DNA of 64,000 nucleotides from Dendrocalamus latiflorus (GCA_017311315.1 CM029664.1:21464302-21528301); one strand, 5' to 3'. Positions 9,901 to 21,950 are shown, counted from the stretch's first letter. Program-made: numbers and translations. The notes: generated by a model from the letters alone, not told the origin.

Positions 9901-11098
9901 ACTGGAAATCTGGTCCTGTGGTATCTCCGGGAAGAATCTATCTTGTTTGCTGTCACATCTTCCACATCTCTCCTTCCTGAAGCTAAAAGAGTGTCCACAA
10001 ATCACAAGGCTGGCTGTGGACCAACAAGTAGATAAAGGGAGCTCAGTTTTACTACCTGATAGCCCAGCAGTTGATGGGTTGCTGCACATCCAACCTCACT
10101 CCTTGCCATCACTCAAAGAGTTGTGCTTTGACAGCTGTCCAACAATTTGTGAAAATGGGGAGGGTCTCCGAGGGCTTGTTACACTTGAAAAACTGGAGAT
10201 AGATGAGTGTCCGAGGTTCCTTTCCTATTTTGTGTTTGAAAATGAAGATAGGCATCGCATTGAAGGTACATGTCTCATTCCATCATCACTGCAAGAGCTC
10301 AAGATAGCCAGAACTGAGTGGAAGGCAATGTCCCTCCATGGACTCACTGCCATGAGGAGGTTATCCATTTGCTACAGTGAACTAGAAGCTCTTGACTTGG
10401 AATCCTGTACGGGATTGAAGTATGTTGAGGTCCACTGCTGTCCAGCACTGTCCTCCCTACAAGGTTTGCGATCTTGTGTTCAGCTCAGAACATTGGTTGT
10501 AATTTTAACTCCTCGGTTTTGGAGAGCATGGGATCTCACTTTGCAAGGAGAGGGAGCGGGTGATGAACTATCATTCCCAGTGGAACTTGTCCTTACTAAT
10601 GACAGCTCAATTCTTACCATGTCAATATGCAAGCACCTAAACCACCTTCGAAGGTTAGAATTTCACTGCCTTTGCGATAAACTGGAAGTGGAGCAGGAGA
10701 AGGCACTTGAGCAGCTCATCTCTCTCAACGAGCTCCAATTCTTAGAGTGCCATGAGGACTTCTCCATACCAGCAGAACTGCAGCAGCTTAAATCCCTCAA
10801 GAAGTTAGAGATAATGAATTGTTCGACTATTTACTCACTTTTGGAGAGAGGCCTGCCACCTGCCCTGGAACATTTGGTGATAGTTGACTGCAAATATCTC
10901 AAGTCATTACCTGCGGGGATGCATAGCCTCTCCTTTCTGAAGAAATTGGAGATCAAGTCCTGTTCACTAATTCGGTCACTGCCGAAAGAGGGCCTGCCAG
11001 CTTCTCTTCAAGAGCTGAGGATTGAAAAATGCAGTAATGAGCTGCAGGAGCAACTCCAAAGAATGAACAAAGCTAACATGGTATTATATTGGTCATGA
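6995..11098 (+). CDS. CC-NB-LRR disease resistance protein (NLR), single exon, 1,367 aa
   Basis: This is an intact intracellular immune receptor of the plant coiled-coil NLR class, expected to sense pathogen effectors and trigger defence. The N-terminal Rx-type coiled coil covers roughly residues 5-95, with the EADDVLDELEYHR segment near 82-94. NB-ARC motifs are in order: P-loop GNGGIGKTT at 259-267, kinase-2 LLLVLDDLW at 335-343, RNBS-B TILVTTRDR from 368, GLPL-type NGYPLA near 430-435, RNBS-D CFSYCSLFPKGY near 488-499 and MHD at 556-558. A long LRR region with xLxxLxLxxC spacing runs from about 590 to the C-terminus, which reads GLPASLQELRIEKC near its end. No stop or frameshift interrupts it, and no integrated extra domain was seen. 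An alternative start two codons downstream (7001) is possible. The LRR-heavy length is typical of grass RGA/RPP13-like NLRs. The promoter is crowded by a transposon ending about 220 bp upstream. Confidence 0.95.
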   Translation: MNMAASQLVSAAQWIAGVIMEKVITSKLKEWVSQFFDLGSDVDSLKVQMSYVKTVLSTAQGRQIRNAHLTALLAKLHLLLHEADDVLDELEYHRISQEVERRSQSQVSATATPTSFSLHLFSDVASHQLLASPMFRGVFMYPWGRRQRRKLAHPTVDARASARPWVELDRSALGRRIREVTAQLRDVGEKVRTALQREELESTSLAVHNPLENPRLTTSYPTGGLKMIGRNSQKDSIIEMLIDIKCRSQSTPLVLPVVGNGGIGKTTLLQHVYHDQRVQSFFHIRMWICVPHSFDVVQLTHEMLEAATGERQDRESENLDSLQAKLVKKLQGRRLLLVLDDLWAVETNKWNLLLAPLKWIQATAGKRTILVTTRDRRVAESIHTAPPIDLSGLKGEEFWDCFRAYIFGDEKHNGHQHLQPIGRYIASKLNGYPLAAKSVGALLSKDLSVEHWNRILESRAWEPKNGTDGIMSILRLSYDYLPFPLKRCFSYCSLFPKGYRFRERDLVLIWVSQGFVDARYDRKPEEVGCEYLNDLVSLGFFQKVVNPAYHQTWYLMHDLIHDLAIDVSSNYCLTIDRISKIRPAATIFHLSIITECIYHEDMYNNIERNEDIEKVVANIASSLEMRYLRSLMLFGKYDANFAHVFRRAFKGATNLRSVILCMIPYHEGSLLCDLGQFVHLRYIRIIAGHHVHFSEAVCRLHHLQVLDVGRSTADLPRIVSNGYSGALTPIWLAKHIVLTSLRCLYLDNCKGCKVLPAFWKFPALKKLHLIGMPDITELQTSSLEEVILSDMPELQTWTVTEKHQLSDDLLVLEICDCPKLGDLPLPPSCNSDVVNYRQLQSVVIKNCSCLMPLPPLPLGPKIKLLIENVQSFPCRRMSYNADTIPCLLLMGMNELRVLDGSVMSFRNLLSLQELSIDRCPSLGSFSWEGFHQFSFLKDLTIYRCPNLLSMRMTQEEQEHAKGLLPALEKLEIWSCGISGKNLSCLLSHLPHLSFLKLKECPQITRLAVDQQVDKGSSVLLPDSPAVDGLLHIQPHSLPSLKELCFDSCPTICENGEGLRGLVTLEKLEIDECPRFLSYFVFENEDRHRIEGTCLIPSSLQELKIARTEWKAMSLHGLTAMRRLSICYSELEALDLESCTGLKYVEVHCCPALSSLQGLRSCVQLRTLVVILTPRFWRAWDLTLQGEGAGDELSFPVELVLTNDSSILTMSICKHLNHLRRLEFHCLCDKLEVEQEKALEQLISLNELQFLECHEDFSIPAELQQLKSLKKLEIMNCSTIYSLLERGLPPALEHLVIVDCKYLKSLPAGMHSLSFLKKLEIKSCSLIRSLPKEGLPASLQELRIEKCSNELQEQLQRMNKANMVLYWS

Positions 11099-11760
11099 GA
11101 AGATCTCTGTTTGCAGAGCAGATATCGATCGGAGTTTTCAGAGAGCCGCCGCCTGCCACCTTTAAGCCAGGTTTGCTTTAATAACCCCATCATTTGTATG
11201 TTTCATGATCATGTAAATTATGAACTCTAAATTTAATTAACCAAAGAAAAATTGTGTCTGTAAGTGCACCATGGGAATTCCATATGTGTAGAAGTATAAT
11301 CACTATATTTGTGTTCTTTAAATTGAAGGACCTCTATTTTTAATAGAATTTTCTTTCTCAGCATCGCAGAGTTGTGTAGCTGGAACAACATTCTGAAGTA
11401 CAGCGAAACAGAAATTTTGGCAACAAATCTATGAAGACCTGAACTGTCATTGTGAATACCTGTACACTGCAACTCTGGTGGCCATTGCTCAGAGTAAGTT
11501 ATACAACATGTGCAACAATTCTTGCATTTCCCCACAAGATGAAATCCTTGGTCTCTTGGTGAATCATCTCATTTATGCAACACACTAGTTCTGCCTTCCA
11601 AAGAGAAAGAAGCAAATTTCAGACATTATACATGCGAAGTATTTCAAAACTCTTGTACATAGATGAAAGCCAGCCATGAAAAGACAACCTGAAAATATGA
11701 GAAAGGATAACTTCAATGTCACAAAGAAAAACTGCATCATCTCTTTTTGGTCATAAATGC
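11099..11760 (+). other. 3' flank / probable 3' UTR of the NLR gene
   Basis: AT-rich sequence follows the stop codon. 'ccag|gttt' near 11168 could be a 3'-UTR intron donor, but this cannot be settled by eye. No other gene was recognised. Confidence 0.4.
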
Positions 11761-13511
11761 TAGTACTTGATCTTTTGTTCTCTGATTTGATACTTAGTAT
11801 GTGTCCAACGGCAAAATTGGCAGTGTGCCGCTGCGAAATCTTGCAGTTCTGAAGCCACGCTCCCAAATTCACCCTTGGAGGCAGGGGTTCCGCGGCCGCA
11901 CGGGCGAACCATCGGCCGATGGTGATGCACCGGCGGCAAGTGGTGGGCGGAGAGGCACCAACGGCGGGTGGAGAGTGGGCGCTGACGACCAGTGGAAGCC
12001 GGAGACAGGTGATTCACGGACGGGTGGATGGACGCCTGACAAGATTGATGGCAAGCAGGCGTGGGCAACGGGCAGGAGAAGGAATTGGATGGCCCACCTA
12101 CTGTTCGGGCTGTAGTGACACTCAGGGTCGGCATGTAGCACATGAGGGGGGTGGGCAAGGAGAGATATGAATTTGCTAGTATCATCTAACATGTTATAAA
12201 TTGATCGTTATAAAAAGAGTAGATTTTTATAACCCATGATTAATAGTTCAAAATATGTTTTGCTATTGATTCCTCCATCAAGAACCCTATAGTAGTAAAA
12301 CCATTGCCTTACTATGGCATCTACTCATGTTGGTGTTGCTCATTTGCTATCGGACTATCATACAAGCTGGTAAAAAAATCTGTATATCACAAAATAACTA
12401 GAGCTCGAACTATACTAAAGAATAGATCAATGTAATACAAATCATGATCGTGAAGAATGACACTTTGAATTTGATGGAGTTTGGCACAAATTAACACATG
12501 CTTCGCCGAGTCATCCCATGGCACTACAGAGGAAGAAGTGCAGGACCAAGCCCTAAATGTGTAAAGAGATGAAATGACATGCACTTGGCAGTAAAATGTG
12601 GCTAGTTACAAACTATACTTGGTGACAGCTTGGAATGTCGAATCCTAATAAAATTTGGATAATAGATAAAATAGTTTAATGGATCATGAATTAAGCTTTT
12701 CAGCTCCACCAAAACATGCAGATCATAACATAAGTTGAATGGCAGGGGCCAACGCTAATTAAATCTTCGTACTTGCTAAATGAGAGCATGAATCATAGGG
12801 GGGCCCAGGCCCCTGCCAGTCCTCCCCTCCCTCCGCCCCTGCAGGTAACTGCCGCCTGCGGCCGAGGAAGCGGCCGACCGGCGAACGGCGTCATGGCAGT
12901 TGGCGGCGGATGGGCGTGCGTTGGGCGCTGGCTGGTCGGCGCGTGATAGTGATAAGGATAGATGGCATCATTGGTGTCTTGAGGTTTGGGGGAAGCAGGT
13001 TTGGTGACGCCGAAGACACAGAGGTGTCAAAAGGCCCCTAAGATGGCCGGGAGCAGAAATGTGTGATGCTTGTGGGGACTTGACAAAGAAATCAGGGGGT
13101 TGCAAAGAGAGTGGGGAAACCACAGCGGCCGGAAAGAAGCGGCACGACGGGAGGAGGGCAACAGTTTATTGAGGGGAACTCACCGGTGGATCCTGCACCG
13201 ACGATATACAAGACCATCGCCATGAAGAGGACGGCGGACGATGCCATGGGAATCACCGACGAAGAGGAAGGTATCAGAGGAAGGAGATACCATGTTGTCG
13301 GCGCGAAGGAAGAACCGCTGTGAAGCAGAGGAGCACGACGGCTCGGCTTTGAAGACGACGCCAACGACGAAGATTGTGATGACGGGACACAAGTCCGCAT
13401 CAAGCGTTAGGCCGGAGAGGAACGAGGGAGTCCACCGGAAGCAATGCCAAGCGCTGGACCATGCCTACAGCGGCTCCTCGGCCACTGCCTCAACGCAGCA
13501 GCGTCCGCTAG
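11761..13511. other. Intergenic; two GC-rich islands without a recognised gene
   Basis: GC-rich islands lie at about 11815-12130 and 12785-13510, separated by AT-rich DNA. Both are open in several frames but give no family resemblance; codon-like openness here follows from composition. They may be decayed retroelement non-coding regions. Confidence 0.35.
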
Positions 13512-14230
13512 GCTAGGGATGCCAACGGGGCCGAGAATGCCCTCCCAAGTCCCGTCCCTGATCCCTATTTAGCTATTAGAGGACATGTTCTTTTTTATTT
13601 TAGCTTATGACTTATCACTATAAATTATGATTTTTGAACTATTTATGAAAAAAATTACAGAGTAATAGAAACTCGCATGCAGTTTTTGGATATAAATGAA
13701 ATCACTACGGTATGGACTACAATTAAATTGTAGAACCCGTCTTAAAAAGATACTCTATTTAAAATCTAATTACTACAGAAAAACCAAAAAGCAACTTTTA
13801 AAAATTAAAAAGAATAGGCACAGAGACACTTTTCTCTCGTCTTCATCTTCATAGGAGATTTGACAGGAAACGAGACTAATAATAATCTAAATTTTAATTT
13901 AAATTAAGGTAATTTTATTAATTTATCATATATTTATGTAGACATACACAAAGTTATTAATACACAAGAAGGCATAATAATACTAGATGAGTTATATATT
14001 ATAGATTATATGAAACTATATTAGCCTAGAGAGAAAATACTAATTTTTTTATATATTTGGATGTATCAATATACGTGTATATGAGTGTCTATCAAGATAT
14101 AACGGGAAACGAGGATGGGAAAGCATGCACGTACCTATCCCATATAAAGTGGTGGGGACAAAATTTCTCTATACATACCCTCTAATAGAATAATTTACTG
14201 GAAAACAGAGTCTCATTGCCATCCCTAGCG
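13512..14230. mobile_element. hAT-like element of about 0.7 kb with TAGGGATGGCAA-type ends
   Basis: The left end reads 'ctagggatgccaacgg' and the right end is 'ttgccatccctag', an inverted match of about 12 bases with one indel. Such ends are typical of non-autonomous hAT elements in grasses. It interrupts GC-rich DNA. No clear 8-bp target duplication was found. No transposase is encoded. A second MITE is nested in its left part. Confidence 0.5.
13581..13822. mobile_element. Nested MITE (family A, copy 1)
   Basis: It contains 'ttttagcttatgac', 'tataaatgaaatcactac', 'cttaaaaagatac' and ends near 'aagaataggcac', with imperfect inverted ends. The same internal landmarks occur in order at 62465-62680 and in part at 39231-39375, which shows a dispersed family. 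It lies within the hAT-like element at 13512-14230. Confidence 0.6.
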
Positions 14231-17200
14231 CCGCCAACACGACCACCATCAACAAACCCTTCACCAACCAAGGCAACGGAACTCTAGATCTAAACAAAAA
14301 TTAGAAAAGAAATGTTATCTAGACATACAAAGGGGTGGGACCCCCTCTTGCTCAATGCTGACCAGCTCACCGGGAGGAGTTAGGGGAGGGGGCCAGATTT
14401 GAGTAAGAAGAATGGGTTTGGTAGAGGTGGTGCTTGGCAGAGAACGAGAGGGGAAGATGGAGAGAACAAAATAGGCTAGATTACTACACTAGCAAGTCCA
14501 TGTCCATTGATTCAACATAAAAGTCCACTCTAGTGCTAGAACACAAAGATTGTTCTACTGAGACAGATTCGACATAAAGAAATTTTCATTTTGTTGCAAT
14601 ATAGCCATCATTGTGATGTCTACTGAGACAAATTGTTCATTAGATTTGTGTGGAAAACCATCTCACGTATGTTACCATAACGTGGCTATGGTATTTATTA
14701 CACTTCATGTGGCCCACAGAGCCCAAAGATCTTTCAATTTTTGAAAGCATAAAAAGTTTGAAGCTAAACTGAAGTGGATCGAATCTCGAGATGAGGTTGA
14801 ATCCATAGTTGGCCTGATCTTTCATGGTGGTAAAACAACTAGATACAAGTGGAGCACGAATTACAAGATATAATCCGTGCTAGGATAGATAATTTCACTC
14901 TTGTGCACACCATAACACACGATCAAGAAATAGAGATCAAAGATCAGTGAACAAATACCTACACCACAGTAGGAACCAACATATCAAAATGAAATCCTAG
15001 ATTGAAATTCACAATAACACAGTAGAATAGGATGAACCCTAACAGGCGAAGGCCAACACGTGTTTTAATTCATAACTCAACTCTACAGTTACAATGAATG
15101 CACCTTTAACCTTTTATAGGGAATACACATTGGCATGCAGGCCAAAACACACATGTACGGCTTAACGCCTATGAGAACTCTCTTACACACACCTAACTTG
15201 GACTCTTCATAAAACCTTATCTAGTTCTAGAGAGAAATCGGTTTTAAAAAGAACTCGTAAACAACAAAAATAACTCCTGGTGCACTATCTGATGGTAGTC
15301 TCAGACTATTGGTGGCCCCCACCTAAGTGCACAAAGAAAAAGGGGCACGTGTCTTGGGTCGTGGCCTTCCTAGTCGAGTAGCATGTGCATAAAAGATAGC
15401 AAGGAAATCTCCTGCCATTTTATCTCTCGGAATATCTTCAATTTCCTTGTCTCTCCAAACCTTGCGGGAAACAAACTCCTCCTTCTCGGCATGCAACATA
15501 GGAACTCCAGGTGCATGCATATCGTACTAGTCAAAATCTCCTAGCTTGATTCCTGGCTCCACACGGTTCCCTTCTAGCTCCCTTGCTCGCTTCCTTTCTT
15601 GGCTTTGTAAAAAAACGCATCTCTTTCTGGCTCTATGCCCACACATGATGCGGCCAATAGTGCTATTGCTACTATGATTTGTGCTTCACCATTGCAATCT
15701 AAAATTACATTGCAATGTGGTGCTATTTTGTGTGATGAAAAGGAGAAGCATGTTTTGGCAAAGAGGGAGGTTGGCCAAGGAGAAGGACTTGGGTGTATGC
15801 GGCTAAGGCGCGTGATTCAAGAGGGTGCATAAGGGCCAGTTCGCATGAGTACGTGGAGCCGCATGAGCTGGCACGTGATCCTAGGAAGCCACATGGAGAG
15901 GGTGGAGTGCATGAGGCCATGCGATCAAGCCGTGCCAAGTCCAAGCCAGGAAAGGAACAATCCAAGACATGGAAATTATTTCTTGAGCATGAAGAAAGAA
16001 GGAGCATGTGGGAGGAAGGAAAAGTCGAGTGGGACTCCATGTCCAAGCTGTGTGCTTTGCTGTGTGCAGTTAGGAACTCAAGTTAGAATCATCGATTATT
16101 TTTTTATGCGTGAAGAAAGAGAAGTGTGCATGAGGGAGAGACCAAGTTAGAATCAAGGGAGGAGCTAGGAACTCATGCCGAGCCAGGAAAGGGAGCCAAG
16201 AGATAGGAGAGCCGAACCAAGCTAGGAAGAAGGTTTCCACATAAGGATGGTTTGGATCCAAATAAGTCATTAAAACAGATTCCATGCCTAGTTATTTTCT
16301 CGGTTTTAGATAAGTCCAAGTCTATCTCTTTCTTTTGAGTCGATTTGTACCCCTTTTGTGTCGTGTTATCTAGGAGAGTCTGAGTGGCATAAGGCTTAGC
16401 CCATTGTCGTGCGTGTGTGTGTATGTCCATGCCTTGAGGCACCAATATAAGACCAAGGGCATACCCCATTGTGCCTTAGACCCTATCAGATTGCTTTGAG
16501 ATAAAATACAAAAAAATCACTATTGTGGCTACGGGCCAAACAATAAACAAAGATACCAGTAATGTGAGTATGGAAAATGAACTGGCCTTGGCTGTTCCCC
16601 ATATCTAGGATACATATTTAAATGGCCATAAGGCATGATTACAACAATACCCTGCGTAGTTGTGTACTGTGCTAGGGGTATACACGTCTTTGTCCATGTC
16701 ACACTGGGCCTTTTAGCCCAACAGGTCGGATGGGCTTAGGTGGGGGCCATCCATACCACAGTCACAATGTTTGTGATGCAAACTTGTGTGCTTGTGATTG
16801 CATGAGAGTTTCTCGATTAGGGTTTGCTAAGATTCTGTGGTTTGAGAACTTTGTTGCTGTTCTCAAGTCACCGATCAAATTTTTACGATTCCCCTCTTAA
16901 CTTCATGAACAGTACTCACAGTTTAGAGAAGTCCCTGGTTGATTGCTTCTGATCTACACCATTGTTGATTACTACATTGCAACCTCATCCCCTATCTGCA
17001 AGTTGGCATAAGAAGGAAGACTTAGGGATCCGATCAAAACCCTAATTCAGCTACCCGTTAGAGGAGAGGCCAAGTGCTACATTCAATGCTACATCACCAC
17101 AAGAAGGAACTTCCTTGTCTTGTTTGTTGCTGCAAGGAGAGAAGAGAGGGTTGCTAATTGGTTGGTTCCTCCTAGCCAAACCCTAAAACTCTAAGGGCTG

Positions 17201-17610
17201 TTGCAAGGAGGAAGAAGGGTTGAAACTCTAGTCGCTAGAAGTGAGGGAAGAATTTGTTGTTGTTCGTGTTGTGAAGATCGGACTACTTGTACGCATCAGC
17301 TAGTTTACTAGTTGGTCCGTATCAACACGTGTCACACGCGATTCCGCCAGCATATCATGTCCATGCATCTATGCATCCGCGAAACATCACACGACGCACA
17401 ATGCTCATATTGTGCGCCCACGTCCAAGCACCCGCATGCATGCACATCAAGCACTTCCGCCCTAGTAGTTTCTCCTCTTCGACCATCCTCTCCTGCATCC
17501 CTCTTGTCCGTATCTCTTTCTTCCTTTCTCTCTTGTAGAAAAAAAGCTTCAATCTGTGAATCATAAAAATAAATTAGTGTAGTACTTGCCACGGGCCTGT
17601 CTAGGCACAC
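14231..17610. other. Intergenic, repeat-derived DNA without a recognised gene
   Basis: Short open frames on both strands have no recognisable domains and are broken by stops. Composition and scattered stretches around 14.9-15.3 kb and 16.7-17.2 kb look like old retroelement sequence, but no LTR pair, primer site or coding domain was found. Confidence 0.4.
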
Positions 17611-20549
17611 TGAAAGATCAAGCTCCATTTAAGCTGGTTTTGGTGATAATGACAAATATTATTATGAGGTTTTAGTGATAATGACAAATGTGAGAATAAC
17701 CTTGTTTATTGATTATGATATTACTTAGTCTCATATGGATGTAAATGTGAAATCATTGAGGTATGTATTCGGTATCTTTCTTATGATCTTGTTACATTCC
17801 TCACATCCAAATATATGATTAATTCATAAATCTATATGTGAGACTAATAAGTTTATTTAAGTATATTATTGATTAGTCTCATTTCGATGAAAAGGTGAAA
17901 TCAAAGATATATGCATTTGAAATCACATTCTTATATATTAATGTATTCTTTGGATCTAAAATATATATTGAACTGCACAAATAGTCCAAAATGAATATGT
18001 GCATATATTTTCATTACACATACATATATGCACACATTTAGGGGGAGTTCATTCTATGTTTTAATGTTTCATAAGTATTGATCCATGTTTTCTTTAATAC
18101 ACATATTTAGAATCTTTATTTTAAAACAATCCTTTGAGTATATATAGCTTGTGTAGTTCATATATACTCATTTGCAATCGGGTTATCATCTAACTTCTCC
18201 ATTATGTGTTAATGGTTGGATGATTAATGACAACTGAATAAGTAAACTTTATTTTAAAAGCTTATCTTAGAGTATACAAGTGTTGTGTACATGTTATATA
18301 TTCACAAATACAATATTTACCTCTTTATTTGTTGAAATTGTCATGAATTACCAAAAAGAGAAGATTGTAGAATCTAGTCATGATTAATGGCAATTGGTTT
18401 GTGGACTAACATTTTTTATTAGTTGGATGAATAGGCTAGGTTCCACAAATGGGGATGACTTCATGTGTTGAAGACCATCAAGTCAAGATGCGTGATAGAA
18501 GATGGCTTCATGTGTTGAAGACCATCAAGAAGAAGATGCATCATGAGTTGATGTATGTCCAATAAGAGATGGTCCTGTGTTGATTATCAAATCAAGTGAA
18601 GACCAATCATGTGTTGATGAAGGTCGAGTGAAGGATGTATCATGAGTTGATGCATACCAAGACGATGACTCAAACTTGAAGTGATGATGTGCATCATTAA
18701 GCTTCAAGAGGATGCTCAACGCAAAGGTATGACTAGTTAGGGCTAGGGATGTGTTCTTAATCTTTTACCAGTCTTGGTGTTTGGTTAGAAGACCGGGTTG
18801 CTAGTATAGGTTGCCGGTACTATTAAAAGGGGTCATGTCTAGTACTTTGAGTCTCATCATATGTTGATAGCTCAATTACACTTGATCTAGCTCTCTTTAG
18901 CAAGATGATTATATTTGTGAATGTGTTTTGCAAATAGTTAAAACTCGTGTGGTGAATCTTTGTAACATGGGACTATACATTATGAATGTGTTTTGCAAGT
19001 GTTTGAAATCCATGTTTTCTATTCTGTGCGGTATGTGGCTTATATTTGTAAATGTGTTTTGTAAATAGTTGAAGCTCATACAATCCTTATAGCATGTGAC
19101 TTTGGTTTGCAAATGTGTTTCGCAAACGTGTTAAATCCATGTACCTATTCCTTGTATCATAATTTCAAAAGTGTGCAAATGTGTTTTACAACCTGTTAGG
19201 AATCATGTTTAATCCTTGTGTGCATGATACTATATCTTTCGAATATGTTTTACAAAAGCTGTTGAAATATCTGCACTTGTTAGAAAAATCGGAACTACCG
19301 TGTATATAGCGGTACTACCAGCGGTCGGAAGTATTGGCTCTGTGTGGGTGGTACTATCGGACATCGGAAGTACCAATATGTGTTGTGCAGTACTACCGAA
19401 TGAGTGGTCCGATCGGCTCTGTGTGAGCGGTCCGACCGTCCAGCGGAAGTATCTTCTCTATGTGAGCGGTACTACCGAAAGACGGAAGTATCGGCATGTG
19501 TTGCATGGTACTACTGGATTTTGGAAGTTCTGGATTTTCCTATGGTACCTTATGTGGTGGTCTTCTCCCCGCAAGAGCGGTAGTTCCGCGTGTGTGGAGT
19601 GGTACTTCTGATGATCGGAAGTACCAGAGAATGAACGGTGGAACTTCCGAGTTTGACTACAACGGCTAGTTTTTCTGACCGTTACGAGGGAAGTGGAAGT
19701 ACTTGTGTTTTGCCTACGGTACTTCTGATTTCCCTAATTTTTCAGGGATTTGGCTCCAACGGCTAGTTTTCGTGTGTGGGGTATAAATACTCCTTTATGG
19801 CCAGTTGGAGGTAGAGTTTCTTGACCCATTTCTATTTTTTTGAGCTAGTGTGAGGTCCTCCCCACAATTGTGCATGTGTTGCACTTTGCGAGTAAGGAGA
19901 AGGAATCTAAACTGCATGCGTTGCATTTATTGTTGGACTTTGTGTTCATTTGAGCTTATACATTCGTTGCACGTGGTAAAAGTCTAGCGAGGGGCTTGAT
20001 TTATTGCTCTTATAGTTTGCCGACTCCTAGATGGCATTGAAGGCATCGTGCACGGTGATCTTCTCAAAGAAGGTTGTGAGAAGATCCGGCGAAGTGTGAA
20101 GGTTGGATCTCACCACCCGGAGCAGGAAAGAGCTACCACTAGTGAATAGGAGTGTTTCGGCATAATTCGTGGAGCTGGTCCAATTCGTTTGGGCTAACCT
20201 TAATGTGGACTAGGGGAGACCGACAAGTCTTTGAACACCATGGTAAAAAGATACCGTGTCTTTATAGTTTATTTTCTTGTGCTCAATTTACTTTCAAGTA
20301 ATTTACATTCGTAGAATTAAATAATTGCTTGTCATGTTAGAATTGCAAACCCTTGATATAGACTTAGGGTGTTGGTGCACTTAGGTGAACCTAGTTGATT
20401 TAGGTTTTGTTTGTGTTAAAACCAATTTGATTTAGGTTTTCGCATAATATTCTTGGTTTTAGCCAAATAGCTTAAAAAGAATTAATTAAGAAGAGAACTT
20501 TTTTGGAACACCTATTCACCGTCCTCTACTCAGCCTCCTTGATCTTAGA
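17611..20549 (+). repeat. 5' LTR of element X
   Basis: It starts TGAAAG and ends with cttaga (cttaca in the 3' copy). From 19290 to 19740 it carries many short palindrome-like motifs of the type CGGAAGTACCG and CGGTACTACCG. It includes a roughly 650-bp segment (about 18640-19295) that the 3' LTR lacks. Confidence 0.75.
18910..19275 (+). repeat. Minisatellite, about 65-bp unit, six degenerate copies
   Basis: The core 'aaatgtgttttgcaaat' and variants begin near 18918, 18984, 19050, 19112, 19177 and 19240. It lies inside the 5' LTR of element X and is absent from the 3' LTR. Confidence 0.7.
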
Positions 20550-20551
20550 AA

Positions 20552-20563
20552 TGGTATCAGATC
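20552..20563 (+). other. Primer binding site of element X
   Basis: The bases tggtatcagatc are complementary to the 3' end of plant initiator Met-tRNA with one change from the usual tggtatcagagc. It lies two bases after the 5' LTR. Confidence 0.75.
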
Positions 20564-20605
20564 TTGGTCTCTCACTTATTAGGCTTCACTATCTAGAGAG
20601 TATAA

Positions 20606-21950
20606 ATGATGGTGACTAGTAATATAGTGCACCTAGATGACACACCTCTATTTGATGGCACCAATTATGATACTTGAAAAATCTGTATGATATATTATTT
20701 TAAGGCCATGAGCTCAAAAAATATGACGGATTATAGATGTGAGTTTTCTCCCCCTAAGGATTCTCTTGCTCCAACAAGAAATGCTCACATCTCGACGCTT
20801 AAGCAACTAACACTTTATTTAGTGCTTTGAGTGTAGAGGTGTTCAACACAATATGCAATCTTGAGAGCACTCATTACATGTGGACAAAAATTCAAGACAA
20901 ATATGAAATGTCCACCTCAACCGATGAGAATTGCGTACAAGAGTGGATTGGGGAGAAGAATGCTCAACTTCTAGCTCCAATGATGAAGAATCCACTAGCG
21001 CCACCACATCAACTCAATGCTTCATGGTAAAAGGTGAAAGGAAGATAAATGACAATGATGATGATGAACTTTCTTATAATGAGTTGATGGATATGCTATA
21101 AGAGCTTAATGAATTTTTTAGAAAAGAGAAAGCTAAATATAAGATTTTTGAAGAATGAACATGTTTCTCTTCAAAATGATTATAATAAGCTAAAAGGAGA
21201 ACATGAAATTCTCTTTCTCAAGGAATATTCTAGTCCTAAGGTAGATATAGGAATCACTTGCAATTTATTAGATGATATGCCATATGTAGCCCCCTAATTC
21301 TTGCATTTCATCTAAAGTTAGCAAATCCACCTCTTGTGATGATTTAATTGATATACCTTGTTGCTCTAGTGAAAATGTTTCTACTTTCTCTATGCATTGC
21401 AATGCTAACTTTGTAGAGGAAAATAATGAGCTCAAGACCCAAATCATGAGTTTGATAAAAGACTTGGAGAAAAGTTACAAAGAAAAGGCATCTCTTGACA
21501 AGATATTAGGAAGTCAAAGAATGTCAAATGACAAGAGAGGTATTGGTTTAACCTCCAAGAAAAAGGTGAAGGGCATCCCAAAGCAACATGAAAAATAATT
21601 CAATAATGTTAAATGCTTTGGATGCAACAAGATGGGACACTTCACCTCTAAGAGCCCCAACAAGGTTGATGATAAGATAAAGTAATCATTGAAGAGGCAA
21701 ATCAGCAATAAGCAAGACAGGGTAACAATTGCCAAACTTGCTACAATTATCAAGAAAAGGGACATGTAAGTAAGAATTATCCTAAAGGTATCATTCCTAA
21801 GCCATCTCTTTATAATGAATAATATTTGCTTAGAAAGAATAGATATGGTAATATGTTTGCTAAAAATGTTAGCTCACATAAAGTCATTGTTAGGGCTATT
21901 TGAGTGCTCAAATCTATTGTGACTAACATTCATAGACCCAACCAAGGTAC
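20606..21950 (+). pseudogene. Broken Copia-type gag of element X
   Basis: The N-terminal part resembles the plant UBN2/Copia gag, with an FDGTNYDT motif just after the start. Stops occur early and repeatedly. Two zinc-knuckle remnants lie at 21614-21655 (CX2CX4H, last Cys replaced by Ser) and 21739-21780 (CX2YX4H, last Cys replaced by Tyr). No protease, integrase or reverse transcriptase follows. Strictly a remnant; no product is expected. Confidence 0.7.

Noticed and set aside
13111..13516. Cluster of 70-103-codon frames in a GC-rich island
   Set aside because: No family resemblance and overlapping on both strands; composition explains them.
20552..20563. tRNA-like sequence tggtatcag near LTRs (also 35069 and 43613)
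   Set aside because: It is only the complement of the initiator tRNA 3' end, a retrotransposon primer site; no cloverleaf surrounds it.
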